The translations under genes were made by a program, and so were the position numbers. The notes under the pieces are model-generated. The model was not told the origin of the DNA and ran no database searches. It saw nothing but the letters and a program-made list of their open reading frames with translations. Below are positions 51,061-60,257 of a stretch of 64,000 bases of DNA, one piece after another. The first letter of the stretch is position 1. Every line of letters begins with the position of its first letter. The DNA is from Poriferisodalis sp965208555 (GTDB taxonomy: Bacteria; Actinomycetota; Acidimicrobiia; Acidimicrobiales; Poriferisodalaceae): assembly GCF_965208555.1 (NCBI RefSeq), contig NZ_OZ242342.1, positions 3,542,853-3,606,852 on the forward strand, given 5' to 3'.

Positions 51061-52109
51061 AGCGAGCCTGCTGGGAGTTCGACGAGATCCAGGCTGAGAA
51101 AGTCCGCGTAGTACAGCCCCAGCGCGAGGGCGACGAGCAGGCTGTTCACGACCCAGAGGCGGATGAGCACGGTGGTTTCCGGCCAGCCGCCCAGTTCGAG
51201 GTGATGGTGCATGGGGGCCATCCGGAACAGGCGGCGGCCGAAGAGCCGGAATGAGCCGACCTGGATGATCACCGACGCGGTCTCGATGACGTACAGGCCG
51301 CCGATGACGGGCAGCAGGAGATCGACGTGCAGCAGCATCGCGAGACCCGCCATCGCGGTACCGATGGCCAGTGAGCCCGTGTCACCCATGAAGATCCGTG
51401 CCGGCGGCGCGTTCCACCACAGGAAACCCGCGCACGCGCCGGCCATTGCAGCAGCAACGATGGCCAAGTCCAGCGGATGCTTGACGTCGTAGGAGATCGG
51501 GTGACGGAATGCCCAGTAACCCACGACCACGAAGGCAGCGAACGCCACCGCGGCGGCTCCGGCGGCCAGGCCGTCGAGGCCGTCGGTGAGGTTCACAGCG
51601 TTCGACGTGCCCAGGACGATGATGACCGCCCACAGAATCCACACCGCGGCGGGAACACGCAGGGAGTTCCCGTCCAGCCGGGTGAATCCGATGGCGGAGT
51701 CGAGGTTCACCCACCACACCGATGCGACGGCAAAGCCGCTGCCCACCGCGACAAGCCCGATCAGCTTGGCCCGCTTGTTCAAGCCCAGGTTGCGCTCGCG
51801 GCTCACCTTGATCCAGTCGTCAGCCAGCCCGACAAGACCCGCTGCGCACACGGCTGCCAGCAGCACGATTCCCGAGCGCGTCATGACCGTCTCGGCTCGC
51901 AAGTGGCTGACGACGTAGCCCACGACGGCTGCCGCGACCACCGCGACGCCCCCCATCGTCGGCGTGCCCGCCTTGGTGATGTGGCCTCGAGGGCCATCGA
52001 GGCGGATGGGTTGGCCGACGCCGCGCGCCTGCAGCCACGGGATGAGGTAGCGAGTTCCCACCAGCGACACGAACATCGCGGAACTGGCGGCGATGAGCAG
52101 GGCGATCAT
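51057..52109 (-). CDS. mraY: Phospho-N-acetylmuramoyl-pentapeptide transferase
   Basis: 350 residues, about 10 membrane segments. Makes lipid I. Catalytic and substrate motifs are LADDWIKVSRERNLGLN, NLTDGLDGLAAG, FMGDTGSLAIG and APMHHHLELGGWPE. It directly follows murE with a 4-bp overlap, so murF, usually between them, is absent here. Confidence 0.96.
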   Translation of the reverse strand: MIALLIAASSAMFVSLVGTRYLIPWLQARGVGQPIRLDGPRGHITKAGTPTMGGVAVVAAAVVGYVVSHLRAETVMTRSGIVLLAAVCAAGLVGLADDWIKVSRERNLGLNKRAKLIGLVAVGSGFAVASVWWVNLDSAIGFTRLDGNSLRVPAAVWILWAVIIVLGTSNAVNLTDGLDGLAAGAAAVAFAAFVVVGYWAFRHPISYDVKHPLDLAIVAAAMAGACAGFLWWNAPPARIFMGDTGSLAIGTAMAGLAMLLHVDLLLPVIGGLYVIETASVIIQVGSFRLFGRRLFRMAPMHHHLELGGWPETTVLIRLWVVNSLLVALALGLYYADFLSLDLVELPAGSL

Positions 52110-53605
52110 CGCCGTGCGCTCCGGCGCCGCTGCAGGTGCCCGGCAGCAGCGACTGCGTCGTCAAACGGCACGGAGCGGCTTGCTGCCACCTGCATGGTCT
52201 CGTGACCCTTGCCGGCGATGATGACCACATCGCCGGCCATGGCATTGCTGATGGCATACGAAATGGCTGCCGATCGGTCCAGTTCGATGTGCAGGCCATC
52301 GCCGGAGTCATGCCGGATCCCCGCACCGGCAGCGATGTCGGCCGCGATATGCGCTGGGTCTTCGCTGCGAGGATTGTCGGTGGTCAGGATCAGCACATCG
52401 GCGTGCCGATCCGCAGCCGCGCCCATGGGTGCCCGCTTCGATCGGTCCCGATCGCCGCCGGCACCGAACACCGCCCAGAGGCGACTGTCCGCGGAGCCGA
52501 GCTCGCGAGCGCTGGCCAGGGCGGCGGCGAGGGCGTCAGGCTTGTGGGCATAGTCCACCAGCACCGTGATGTCATCTTCTGGGCCGCTCACAGGCCACAA
52601 ACGCCCTCGCACTGGAGTGATGGCAGCAATCGCCGAAGCCACTGCGTCATCTTCGAAGCCGAGTGCGCTGGACGTTGCGGCTGCGGCCGCGACGTTCGCG
52701 ACATTGAACCGTCCCAGCAGCCCGCACCGCACGTCCCGGCCGCGCCACCGGCCGCTGAGCCCTTCCGTGCTGGCGACGACCCGGTCGATGTCCGATGGCT
52801 GCCACCGGACCACCTCGGCCGTTGTGCCAGCGGCCAGCGAGGCCAGGCGGCGACCCCACGTATCGGCGACGTTCAGCACTGCGATCTCGCTGCGGCCGTC
52901 GAACAGGCGCGCCTTGGCGTTGAAGTACTCCTCCATCGTGGCATGGAAATCGAGATGCTCATGGCTCAGGTTCGTGAACACGCCGGCAGCGAAGCTGGCG
53001 CCGTTGACCCTGCCCAGAGCGAGCGCGTGAGACGAGACTTCCAGCACAACCATCTCGGTTCCGCTGTCGGCAGCCTGGCTGAGGCGCCGGCACAGGTCCG
53101 GCGCCTCGGGCGTGGTGTGCGTCCCGTCCAGCGTTCCCATGACCTCACAAGTCGTACCGCACGCGGTCGCAATGGCGGCGATTGCGTGGGTCACCGTGGT
53201 CTTGCCCGAAGTCCCGGTGACGCCGACGACGGTGCAGCGACGCCATGGCTGACCCCACACGACCGCTGACGCTGGCCCCAGTGCCGCCCGCACATCAGGC
53301 ACCACTATCTGAGCTGCGTCGACATCGAGGACTTCGGAGACCAGCAATGCGCCAGCGCCTGCGGCGAGCGCTTCGGCGGCGAAGCGATGGCCGTCGTGAT
53401 GCTGTCCCACGACGCAGCCGAACAGCGCCCCGGGAGTGACTGAGCGGCTGTCGTGGGCGATGCCGTGCACAAGGGTCGGGGAGCTTGTGGCTCGACGGTC
53501 CCGTTCGCCCGGAGGTGCCACGTACGTGCCCCCGATGGCCGAGGCCAACCCCTCCACGGGCAGGGGATGCGCCGGGACCGGAGCTGATCCGTGCTGCCTA
53601 GGCAT
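52106..53605 (-). CDS. murE: UDP-N-acetylmuramoylalanyl-D-glutamate-2,6-diaminopimelate ligase
   Basis: About 499 residues from ATG 53605, which overlaps the ftsI end by 8 bp. The ATP loop is GVTGTSGKTTVTHAI; SHEHLDFHATMEEYF and VDYAHKPDALAAAL follow. The specificity motif is DNPRSEDP, where DNPR points to meso-diaminopimelate rather than Lys. So the cell wall should be DAP-type. Confidence 0.95.
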   Translation of the reverse strand: MPRQHGSAPVPAHPLPVEGLASAIGGTYVAPPGERDRRATSSPTLVHGIAHDSRSVTPGALFGCVVGQHHDGHRFAAEALAAGAGALLVSEVLDVDAAQIVVPDVRAALGPASAVVWGQPWRRCTVVGVTGTSGKTTVTHAIAAIATACGTTCEVMGTLDGTHTTPEAPDLCRRLSQAADSGTEMVVLEVSSHALALGRVNGASFAAGVFTNLSHEHLDFHATMEEYFNAKARLFDGRSEIAVLNVADTWGRRLASLAAGTTAEVVRWQPSDIDRVVASTEGLSGRWRGRDVRCGLLGRFNVANVAAAAATSSALGFEDDAVASAIAAITPVRGRLWPVSGPEDDITVLVDYAHKPDALAAALASARELGSADSRLWAVFGAGGDRDRSKRAPMGAAADRHADVLILTTDNPRSEDPAHIAADIAAGAGIRHDSGDGLHIELDRSAAISYAISNAMAGDVVIIAGKGHETMQVAASRSVPFDDAVAAAGHLQRRRSARR

Positions 53606-55523
53606 CGGGTGACACCTGCAGCATGCGCAGGGCATATTCCGCTACTTCGGCGAAGACAGGTGCGGCCACGATGCCGGCCCGGTATTCGTGAGGTTCATCG
53701 AGCACTACCACGACGGTGAGCTCGGGACGATCAGCCGGCAAGAACCCAGCAAAGGAACTGGTGTATGCGTCGTCGGAGTACCCGCCGTTCGGGCTGGGCT
53801 TCTGGGCCGTGCCGGTCTTGCCCGCAACCTGGTAGCCCGCGATGGCCGCCCGCTTGCCGGTTCCGGAACGAACGACTTCGGCGAGGATGTCCTGCATATG
53901 TCGTGCAGTCTCCGGGGACAGAACGCGACGTGTCGGGATCGGGTCGGCGGGTCGTAGCGCGCCATTGCTGCCCACGCTGCCCAGCACCAGGCGCGGTGTG
54001 ACATAGACGCCATCGTTGGCGATGGCGTTGTACGCAGCCGTGAGCTGTATCGCCGTCATCGCGATGCCTTGGCCGAACGCAATCGTGGCAAGATCGGTGC
54101 CTCGCCACTGGTTCGCAGCACGCAGGATGCCACGGCTCTCGCCAGGCAGCGCCGGACCATCGTCGCTGCCAGTCAGGCGGCCGAAGCCGAACGATCGCAG
54201 GGAACGCTGCAGTTCGGTGGCGCCGATTCGTTCGGCGAGCTTGATCGTCCCGATGTTCGACGAATGAACCAGGATGTCCGAGGTTGTCATGCTCTCGCTG
54301 GGCTTGGAATACGGCTCGATGAATTCCTTGTCGGCGAAGGTGTATGCCGCCGGCGTCGAGTGCATCTCGACTGGCGTGGTGAGCCCTGCTTCCAGTGCCG
54401 TGGCAATCGTGAAGCTCTTCGCGACGGATCCCGGCTCGAATGCGTCCGTATAGGCGGGGTTGTAGGCCACCGGCCTGATCTCATCCGTGTCCTGATCGCG
54501 CGCAACTGCCGCCAACGCCAGAACGTCACCGGTGTCGGTCTGCATCATTACCACCATGCCGCCCTTGGCACCGGTCGCTCGAACCGCATCGCTCACCGAT
54601 CGCTCCGCAACCCACTGCATCTGGGTGTGCAGCGCGAGCACCACATCGTCGCCGTGGCTCACTGGCTCGAAGAGCTCGGTTCCCGTCGGCAGTGGCATGC
54701 CGCTCTCGGCGATGCGGGCAACCTCTCGGCCGTCCGTGCCGTCCAACACGTCGGCAAACTGCTTCTCGGCGCCGCCCAGCGGATTCTGGTCGATATCGGT
54801 TGCGCCGAGCAACCCCCGGGCGAAATCGTCTCCGTTGGGCCGAAGCCGCGAGGACTCGCCGCGCACACCGATGCCGGCGAGCTGCAGTTCCTGCACCGCC
54901 AGCCCTTCTGCCGGACTCACCTGGCGTGCCACGTAGACAAAATGCCGGTCGCTAGCGAGTCGCTCGGCGATCGCGCCGACGTCCACATCGAGAACCGACG
55001 CCAAGGCAATGGCCGTCTGGTGAGGGTCGATGACCAGGCGGGGATCGGCCCAGATCGTGGGCAGGCTGTCTGATACTGCGAGCAGATTCAGATTCCGATC
55101 CAGGATCGCCCCGCGAACCGATTCGAGCTCCCACTGCGCAGTCCCCTGACGTTCGCCCAGCGCGGCATAGGTCTCGCGGTCGAGCAGTTGCACTTGAACC
55201 AGGCGGGCTCCGAGCACGGCCAGCGCAATGACCGTGGCGACGATGAGCAGCAGCGCCCGTCGGCGAGGCGGCCCAGCGCGGGCTGTGCGGCGCCGCGGCG
55301 GGGGCGCCGCCTGCTGAGCTGAGGACTGCTGCCTGGTCGTGTCGCCGGGCTCTTTCGCTCCTGAAGCAGGGTGCCATCGGCGCGCGATGGGCGGTTCAGA
55401 CCGTCGGGCTGATCTAGATCCGGTGTTTGGGGCCGCCGGTCGCAGCCCCGGCGGGGCACCCATGGACGGGTGCCATGACGCCGGCGCCGCGCGGCGCTCT
55501 GCCCGCTCAAGAACGTCGGTCAT
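53598..55523 (-). CDS. ftsI: Septal transpeptidase FtsI (PBP3)
   Basis: About 641 residues from ATG 55523. A long basic and Pro-rich cytoplasmic tail (about 90 residues) precedes one membrane segment (LLLIVATVIALAVLGARLV). The pedestal domain contains RGAILDRNLNLLA. The class B transpeptidase has the active-site Ser in EPGSVAKSF, SSN in VHSSNIGT, and KTGTAQ. The long N-terminus resembles actinobacterial FtsI. It overlaps ftsL by about 17 bp. Confidence 0.94.
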   Translation of the reverse strand: MTDVLERAERRAAPASWHPSMGAPPGLRPAAPNTGSRSARRSEPPIARRWHPASGAKEPGDTTRQQSSAQQAAPPPRRRTARAGPPRRRALLLIVATVIALAVLGARLVQVQLLDRETYAALGERQGTAQWELESVRGAILDRNLNLLAVSDSLPTIWADPRLVIDPHQTAIALASVLDVDVGAIAERLASDRHFVYVARQVSPAEGLAVQELQLAGIGVRGESSRLRPNGDDFARGLLGATDIDQNPLGGAEKQFADVLDGTDGREVARIAESGMPLPTGTELFEPVSHGDDVVLALHTQMQWVAERSVSDAVRATGAKGGMVVMMQTDTGDVLALAAVARDQDTDEIRPVAYNPAYTDAFEPGSVAKSFTIATALEAGLTTPVEMHSTPAAYTFADKEFIEPYSKPSESMTTSDILVHSSNIGTIKLAERIGATELQRSLRSFGFGRLTGSDDGPALPGESRGILRAANQWRGTDLATIAFGQGIAMTAIQLTAAYNAIANDGVYVTPRLVLGSVGSNGALRPADPIPTRRVLSPETARHMQDILAEVVRSGTGKRAAIAGYQVAGKTGTAQKPSPNGGYSDDAYTSSFAGFLPADRPELTVVVVLDEPHEYRAGIVAAPVFAEVAEYALRMLQVSPDA

Positions 55524-55971
55524 GCGCTGTGGACGCATCGGTCAGCAGCGTCTTGATCGAGAGCCAATCTCCGCCCGGGTGAATGCTCCGCTGCGGTGCA
55601 TCGACGGCGGCGATGTGCCGCGGCTCGATCCGCACATCTATCGGATCGGTCGCGCTCACCAGACCGAGCGCCCCAACCCCCATCAATTCGATCTCAGCGG
55701 GACCGTGGAGTGTCTGGAGCTCGTAGCGCAGGTCGATCAAGCGCTCTCGCTCGACAGCAATCTCCGATTCCAGTTCCGACAGGCGGTACTGGCCCGCTGC
55801 CAGCATCGAGTGGAACACCGCAAGCCCGGCGAGCACGGTGATGGCGGCGGCGGCCACCAGCGCAGTGACACCCACCAGACGCAGCCCCACGGCGCGGCGC
55901 GGCGGCGCCGACGCCGGCGTGAGGCGTGGGGACGCGTCCGCGACGGGGAAATGGGCGGTGGCGAGAGCCAT
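55507..55971 (-). CDS. ftsL: FtsL-like division protein
   Basis: 154 residues. One membrane segment (about 30-52) precedes a short coiled coil (LSELESEIAVERERLIDLRY). The tail is polar. Low sequence conservation is normal for FtsL; the call rests on topology and on place between rsmH and ftsI. It would bridge FtsQ to FtsW/FtsI. Confidence 0.8.
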   Translation of the reverse strand: MALATAHFPVADASPRLTPASAPPRRAVGLRLVGVTALVAAAAITVLAGLAVFHSMLAAGQYRLSELESEIAVERERLIDLRYELQTLHGPAEIELMGVGALGLVSATDPIDVRIEPRHIAAVDAPQRSIHPGGDWLSIKTLLTDASTAHDRRS

Positions 55972-56004
55972 AGGGCGCGATTCGGCGGGGTGACAGTGCT
56001 GGAA

Positions 56005-56961
56005 TCAGCGATGGGCTGGCTCGAGGCGCTCCGCAGCGCGCATCAGGGCGCTGGCGGCGCGCGGATTCCGCTCGACCTCTGCGGCGCTGGGGCGCGTGAC
56101 CTTGCGACGCAAGAGGCGAACGGTGGGTGCCGCCCCGCAGATGCACGGCAGGGTCGATGGGCATTCACAGACGCCGTCGGCTGCTTCTCGCAGAATGATC
56201 TTCACGATGCTGTCTTCTCCTGAGTGATAGGCGAGCGTTGCGAGGCGCCCGCGTGGTTGCAGGCGCGCGAGCGCGGCTCGCATTGCGGGTTCGATGAGGT
56301 TCAGTTCGTCGTTCACTTCGATGCGTATGGCTGCGAACGTGCGCATCGCCGGATGACGCCGACCGCGCCGGGCAGCAGCGGGCATCGCGGCCTTGACGGT
56401 GTCGGCCAGCTCGCGGGTCGTCCGCAGCGGTCTGGCTGCGATGATCGCTGCGGCGATCCGATGGGCGTAGCGCTCGTCGGCGTGACGCTTCAACACGTCC
56501 CGTAGTTCGGCGAACTCGTAGGTGTTCACGACGAATCCGGCATCGGGGCCCGAGCGGCAGTCCATGCGCATGTCCAGCGGGGCGTCATGGCGGTGTGAGA
56601 AACCGCGCTCGGCCGAATCCAGCTGGTGACTGCTGACGCCGAAGTCGAAGAGCACACCGGCGAGGGGGCCCCCAGGAGCCGCGTCGACCAGCTCGCCGAG
56701 ACGATCAAACCGCTCGCAGCGCAACGACACACGGTCCCCAAAGCAGGCGAGTCGTTCCGCAGCTGCTGCGATGGCCTCGGGATCGCGATCGATGCCGAGC
56801 AGTTGCCGCTCTGGGTGCTGTCGCAACAGCGACTCTGCGTGGCCGCCGCCCCCCAATGTGGCATCGACGAACAGCCCGCCCCCGACGGGCGCGAACACTT
56901 CGGCGATCTCGGCGACCATGACCGGCTCGTGAAACCGCTCCCGAGCCGCTGGCGCGCTCAC
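56005..56961 (-). CDS. rsmH: 16S rRNA (cytosine-1402-N4)-methyltransferase
   Basis: 318 residues. SAM-binding start HEPVMVAEIAEVFAPVGGGL and DATLGGGGHAESLL; DFGVSSHQLDSAERGFS and RTFAAIRIEVNDEL are strongly conserved. It methylates the ribosomal P site. Its start overlaps the mraZ stop by 4 bp. Confidence 0.95.
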   Translation of the reverse strand: MSAPAARERFHEPVMVAEIAEVFAPVGGGLFVDATLGGGGHAESLLRQHPERQLLGIDRDPEAIAAAAERLACFGDRVSLRCERFDRLGELVDAAPGGPLAGVLFDFGVSSHQLDSAERGFSHRHDAPLDMRMDCRSGPDAGFVVNTYEFAELRDVLKRHADERYAHRIAAAIIAARPLRTTRELADTVKAAMPAAARRGRRHPAMRTFAAIRIEVNDELNLIEPAMRAALARLQPRGRLATLAYHSGEDSIVKIILREAADGVCECPSTLPCICGAAPTVRLLRRKVTRPSAAEVERNPRAASALMRAAERLEPAHR

Positions 56962-57404
56962 GCCTGCTCCGATGCATCGATGCCGCTCTCGGGTGCCGCC
57001 AGAAGCGATTCGCCCTGGGCGTTCATTTCGTGCCAGCGGCCGGCATCCCAGATCTCGACTTCATCAATGGCGCCGATCACGACGCACTCGCGCTGCAGGC
57101 CGGCGAAGCGGCGCAGCTCCTCAGGAACTGCTATCCGGCCCTGCTTGTCCGGCAGGACCCGAGCTGCCCCCGCGCCGAATGAGCGCTTCGCGGCGCGACC
57201 ATGCGGCCCGCCGGACTGCGAACGCTCGGACATCTGGCCTGCGATCTCGCCGAACCGGTCCGGGGTCATGAGCGCAAGGCAGCCCTCGCTGTGCTTGATC
57301 AGGAAGCCGGACGGCTCGAAGGCATTGCGGAAGCCCGCTGGGAGCACGATGCGGCCCTTGGCATCGAGCGAGTGCTCATGCTGGCCAACGAACAGACTCT
57401 CCAC
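56958..57404 (-). CDS. mraZ: Transcriptional regulator MraZ
   Basis: 148 residues from GTG 57404, with GGAGG 7 nt upstream. Two AbrB-like repeats, each with its D-x3-R motif: HEHSLDAKGRIVLPAGF and LPDKQGRIAVPEELR. MraZ represses the dcw cluster by binding direct repeats upstream of itself, and such repeats are seen at 57467-57484. A small inserted tail (about 125-148) is not typical. Confidence 0.94.
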   Translation of the reverse strand: MESLFVGQHEHSLDAKGRIVLPAGFRNAFEPSGFLIKHSEGCLALMTPDRFGEIAGQMSERSQSGGPHGRAAKRSFGAGAARVLPDKQGRIAVPEELRRFAGLQRECVVIGAIDEVEIWDAGRWHEMNAQGESLLAAPESGIDASEQA

Positions 57405-57436
57405 CGCAGGGCCTCCGCAGCGTCCGAATGAGAACC

Positions 57437-57484
57437 TGGTTCGTGTGGGCATATGTACCCCTACGAACCACTTTGCACCACTTT
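57437..57484 (-). promoter_or_regulatory. mraZ promoter with MraZ box repeats and an inverted repeat
   Basis: On the minus strand AAAGTGGT occurs twice with a 10-bp period (57467-57474 and 57477-57484), as in MraZ boxes. Just downstream, TGGTTCGT (57437-57444) and ACGAACCA (57463-57470) form a perfect 8-bp inverted repeat around a TACATA -10-like box (57452-57457). The leader to GTG 57404 would be about 40 nt. More GTGG motifs lie further upstream. No other feature was seen in the gap to 57556. Confidence 0.55.
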
Positions 57485-57556
57485 ATGGGTAACGCACCCA
57501 CTCTGTCCACCCCATTGCCGTGTGCGTTCGCCATGCGTGCCCTTGCGGCAGGGTGG

Positions 57557-58210
57557 CTAGGCGTCGTGGGCGGCGATGAACCTGACCAGATGCTCGGCGA
57601 TGTCCGAGGGCGTGTGCTTGATGTCGAGATCAGCCCAGCCCACTGCCCGGTCACAGACCTGGGCTGCAGCGGCCGAGTCCAGGGCCGACGCCATGGGCCC
57701 AAGTTCGAACTGCTCATAGCCAACGCACTGAAAGCGACAGCCCTCACGGGTGCGTCGCTGGGAGATCCCGATCAGCTTCCGACCGGCGGCCACGATCTCT
57801 CCCGGGCCGAGTGACCCGAAGCACACCAAGCCGTCAGAAGGCCCGGCCTCGTACGGGCCGCTGTGCATGGTGGCCGGCACGCCGAGGTCGGAGATGGCTG
57901 CGGCCAGCGTGCGACCCAGCCAATGGAAGGCCTGACCGACGTCTGAGCGCCAGAGAGCATCTCCGGCCGGCACGAACACGTCGACCCACGTGCTGATGGC
58001 AGGATCCAGCCACACCAACCCCCCGCCGCTGCGGCGCCGGACGAGACCGGGCCGGGTGCCGCGGAACGGATCAGGGCTTGCAGAGCCCAGGATCAGCGCC
58101 GGCGCGGTCGGGCGCAACCACGAGACACGGCGCCGACCATCCCGCGGCATCGGACGCGCGTGCAGCAGCTCAGCGCCGGCGTGCCATTCCTCGCGTGTCC
58201 ACGCGCCCAC
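57557..58210 (-). CDS. Lipoate-protein ligase A-like protein
   Basis: About 217 residues from GTG 58210 (start uncertain). BPL/LplA catalytic fold: the RRxSGGG motif is present as VRRRSGGGLVWLDP, and GRKLIGISQRR holds the usual Lys. It may attach or move lipoate or octanoate, or belong to a related acyltransferase branch. It follows the HNH gene by 7 bp and faces away from mraZ only by the promoter gap. Confidence 0.78.
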   Translation of the reverse strand: MGAWTREEWHAGAELLHARPMPRDGRRRVSWLRPTAPALILGSASPDPFRGTRPGLVRRRSGGGLVWLDPAISTWVDVFVPAGDALWRSDVGQAFHWLGRTLAAAISDLGVPATMHSGPYEAGPSDGLVCFGSLGPGEIVAAGRKLIGISQRRTREGCRFQCVGYEQFELGPMASALDSAAAAQVCDRAVGWADLDIKHTPSDIAEHLVRFIAAHDA

Positions 58211-58217
58211 GGGCAGC

Positions 58218-58853
58218 TCAAACGAGTTGAGGCTGCAGGTCACCGAGATAGTCGGTCCACTCCCTGGGGGCATCGCCTCGCATTGCCGCCACCACGGCGA
58301 GCGGCTCGGGCGCATATGGAGGCCGGTGCAGCCGGTAACGGCTCTCTGACAGCAGCGAGTTTCCCTTGCCCACATTGCAGGCTCGGCAGCAGGCCACCAC
58401 GTTCTCCCACGTGTGCTCGCCGCCGCGGCTGCGCGGGTGAACGTGGTCGATGCACTCGGCCCGGCTTCCGCAGTATTGGCAGCGGTAGGCGTCCCGCGCG
58501 AACACTGCCCGCCGGTGCAGCGGAGCACGCCGGCGATACGGCGCCCGCGCGTGATACGTCAGCCGCACGATCGAGGGCACCGGCAACGTCATGCGCGGCG
58601 AGCGAATGGCGCCGGGCCTGGTGTGAACGACGTCGGCCTTACCCGCCAGCACGAGCAAGAGGGCACGTCGCACAGTGGTGATGGACAGCGGCTGATAAGT
58701 GACATTGAGCACCAGCGTTCGCTCTGACAGCACCGTGCGCGGCCGCGAGATATTCGGGTCGCGAAGGATCGCGTGGCCGTTGGTCGCGCAACTCCCGTTG
58801 ACTGCGTCGGCGACAGGCTGCGGCGCGCGGGCGACCGTTTCGAGCGACGTCAT
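58218..58853 (-). CDS. HNH endonuclease domain protein
   Basis: 211 residues. The C-terminal HNH motif is complete: CQYCG, the catalytic DHVHPRSRGG, then NVVACCRACN, a Cys4 zinc-stabilised type. The N-terminus has LVLNVTYQPLSITTVRRALL, which is common in a conserved actinobacterial family of unknown role. It is not linked to a mobile element here. It begins one base after the end of a small conserved gene. Confidence 0.88.
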   Translation of the reverse strand: MTSLETVARAPQPVADAVNGSCATNGHAILRDPNISRPRTVLSERTLVLNVTYQPLSITTVRRALLLVLAGKADVVHTRPGAIRSPRMTLPVPSIVRLTYHARAPYRRRAPLHRRAVFARDAYRCQYCGSRAECIDHVHPRSRGGEHTWENVVACCRACNVGKGNSLLSESRYRLHRPPYAPEPLAVVAAMRGDAPREWTDYLGDLQPQLV

Positions 58854-58854
58854 G

Positions 58855-59139
58855 TCAGCGGCGCGCCGCAGCGGCCGGCCAATGTCGACACCATTCCAGC
58901 CATTGGATCAGATCAGCGGGTGTGGCGGCCGCACGGCCGTCGCTGCCGACGGCGGTCAACAGGCGGAATCGCACATAGTCACGATGCGGCACCGGCAGGA
59001 ATGGCCGGCGGGCCCACCAGCGCGGCGGGATCAGCCGCCTCACGGCTCGCACGGCAGAGAGCCACAGCCGGGGGCGCGTGGCCACCGCAACCAGCGTTGC
59101 CCCCAGGCGTGGGCCGCGTGGAGTCCGCAGTCGGCGCAC
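58855..59139 (-). CDS. Small conserved protein upstream of the HNH gene
   Basis: 94 residues, rich in Arg and Trp (PRLWLSAVRAVRRLIPPRWW, FLPVPHRDYVRFR, LIQWLEWCRHW). It resembles a small actinobacterial protein of unknown function found before such HNH genes. GTG 59139 lies 6 nt behind a TAGGGT box. Confidence 0.65.
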   Translation of the reverse strand: MRRLRTPRGPRLGATLVAVATRPRLWLSAVRAVRRLIPPRWWARRPFLPVPHRDYVRFRLLTAVGSDGRAAATPADLIQWLEWCRHWPAAAARR

Positions 59140-59145
59140 CGGGCC

Positions 59146-59151
59146 ACCCTA
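59146..59151 (-). promoter_or_regulatory. Leaderless -10 box of the small conserved gene
   Basis: TAGGGT on the minus strand, 6 nt before GTG 59139. Confidence 0.5.
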
Positions 59152-59262
59152 GAGGCTGAGGCGGCGGTGGCAGCGAAGGGATGCTGAGTAGCCTCACAGC
59201 GTTCTCCGAACCCAGTCCTAGAGCCGCATCCCCGGATTCTCCAGCCCTGAAAGCCAGACGCC

Positions 59263-60243
59263 GTGCGCAATCACACTGCCCCGCAAACGCATGCGGCCGA
59301 TGCCGAGACCTTCCGGCAGACGTTCGAGCGCATCACGGCGAACGTCGAACGGGTCATCCGCGGCAAACCCGACGCCGTCGGGCTCTCGCTGCTGTGCCTG
59401 CTGTGCGACGGACACCTGCTGATCGAAGACGTGCCAGGTGTCGGCAAGACCAGTCTCGCCAAGTCGCTCGCGGCTTCGATCGACGCACCTTTTGGCCGGA
59501 TCCAATTCACGCCCGACGTGCTGCCCTCCGATGTCATCGGCGTCAACGTGTGGGACGAGCGCGAGCGCACATTCGAGTTCCGTCCCGGCGCGCTGTTCTC
59601 GAGCATCGTGCTGGTTGACGAGATCAACCGGGCGTCTCCCAAGACACAGGCGGCGTTGCTCGAGGCGATGCAGGAACGCCAGGTCACCACCGACCGCACC
59701 ACGCGCCCGCTCGGTCGGCCGTTCATGGTGATCGCCACCCAGAATCCCATCGAGCACGAGGGCACCTATCCGTTGCCCGAGTCCCAGCTCGATCGCTTCC
59801 TTATGCGCATCAGCGTCGGTTACCCCGATGCCGACTCGGCCGTCGAGGTGCTCGATCTCCATGACGGCACGACAGAACTCACGCTCGAACCGGTTGCGGC
59901 GGCCGGCGAGATCCTGGCGATGACGCGCACCGTCACCGAGGTGCACGTTGCGCCGGTGCTGCGCCGCTACATCGTCGCCGTGGCCGACGCGTCACGACGG
60001 CGCGGCACGATCACGCTCGGCATCAGCCCGCGAGCCACGCTGGACCTTCAGCGGGTGGCACAGGCGCGCGCACTTGCCGCCGGACGGAACTACGTGGTGC
60101 CTGACGATGTCAAGGCCGTCGCTGAGCCAGTGCTCGGTCACAGGATTCGCCTGAGCCCCGATGCGCAACTGCAGGGTCTGACGCCCCAGACGGCACTGCG
60201 CGACGTCTTCGACGCCGTCGCTGTGCCTACCGCCGCTGGCTAG
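59263..60243 (+). CDS. MoxR-type AAA ATPase
   Basis: 326 residues. Walker A VPGVGKTSLAK, Walker B IVLVDEINRASPKTQAALLE, sensor VIATQNPIEHEGTYPLPE. It is the first gene of a MoxR-DUF58-transglutaminase operon. MoxR ATPases act as chaperones for their partner proteins; in this kind of operon the set is linked to envelope stress or cell-wall functions. Confidence 0.93.
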   Translation: MRNHTAPQTHAADAETFRQTFERITANVERVIRGKPDAVGLSLLCLLCDGHLLIEDVPGVGKTSLAKSLAASIDAPFGRIQFTPDVLPSDVIGVNVWDERERTFEFRPGALFSSIVLVDEINRASPKTQAALLEAMQERQVTTDRTTRPLGRPFMVIATQNPIEHEGTYPLPESQLDRFLMRISVGYPDADSAVEVLDLHDGTTELTLEPVAAAGEILAMTRTVTEVHVAPVLRRYIVAVADASRRRGTITLGISPRATLDLQRVAQARALAAGRNYVVPDDVKAVAEPVLGHRIRLSPDAQLQGLTPQTALRDVFDAVAVPTAAG

Positions 60244-60257
60244 AAGGCTGGAGGGGC

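Noticed and set aside
58218..58853. Homing endonuclease or mobile element marked by the HNH motif
   Set aside because: No intron, inverted repeats or duplication around it; it sits in a stable small operon beside a conserved small gene.
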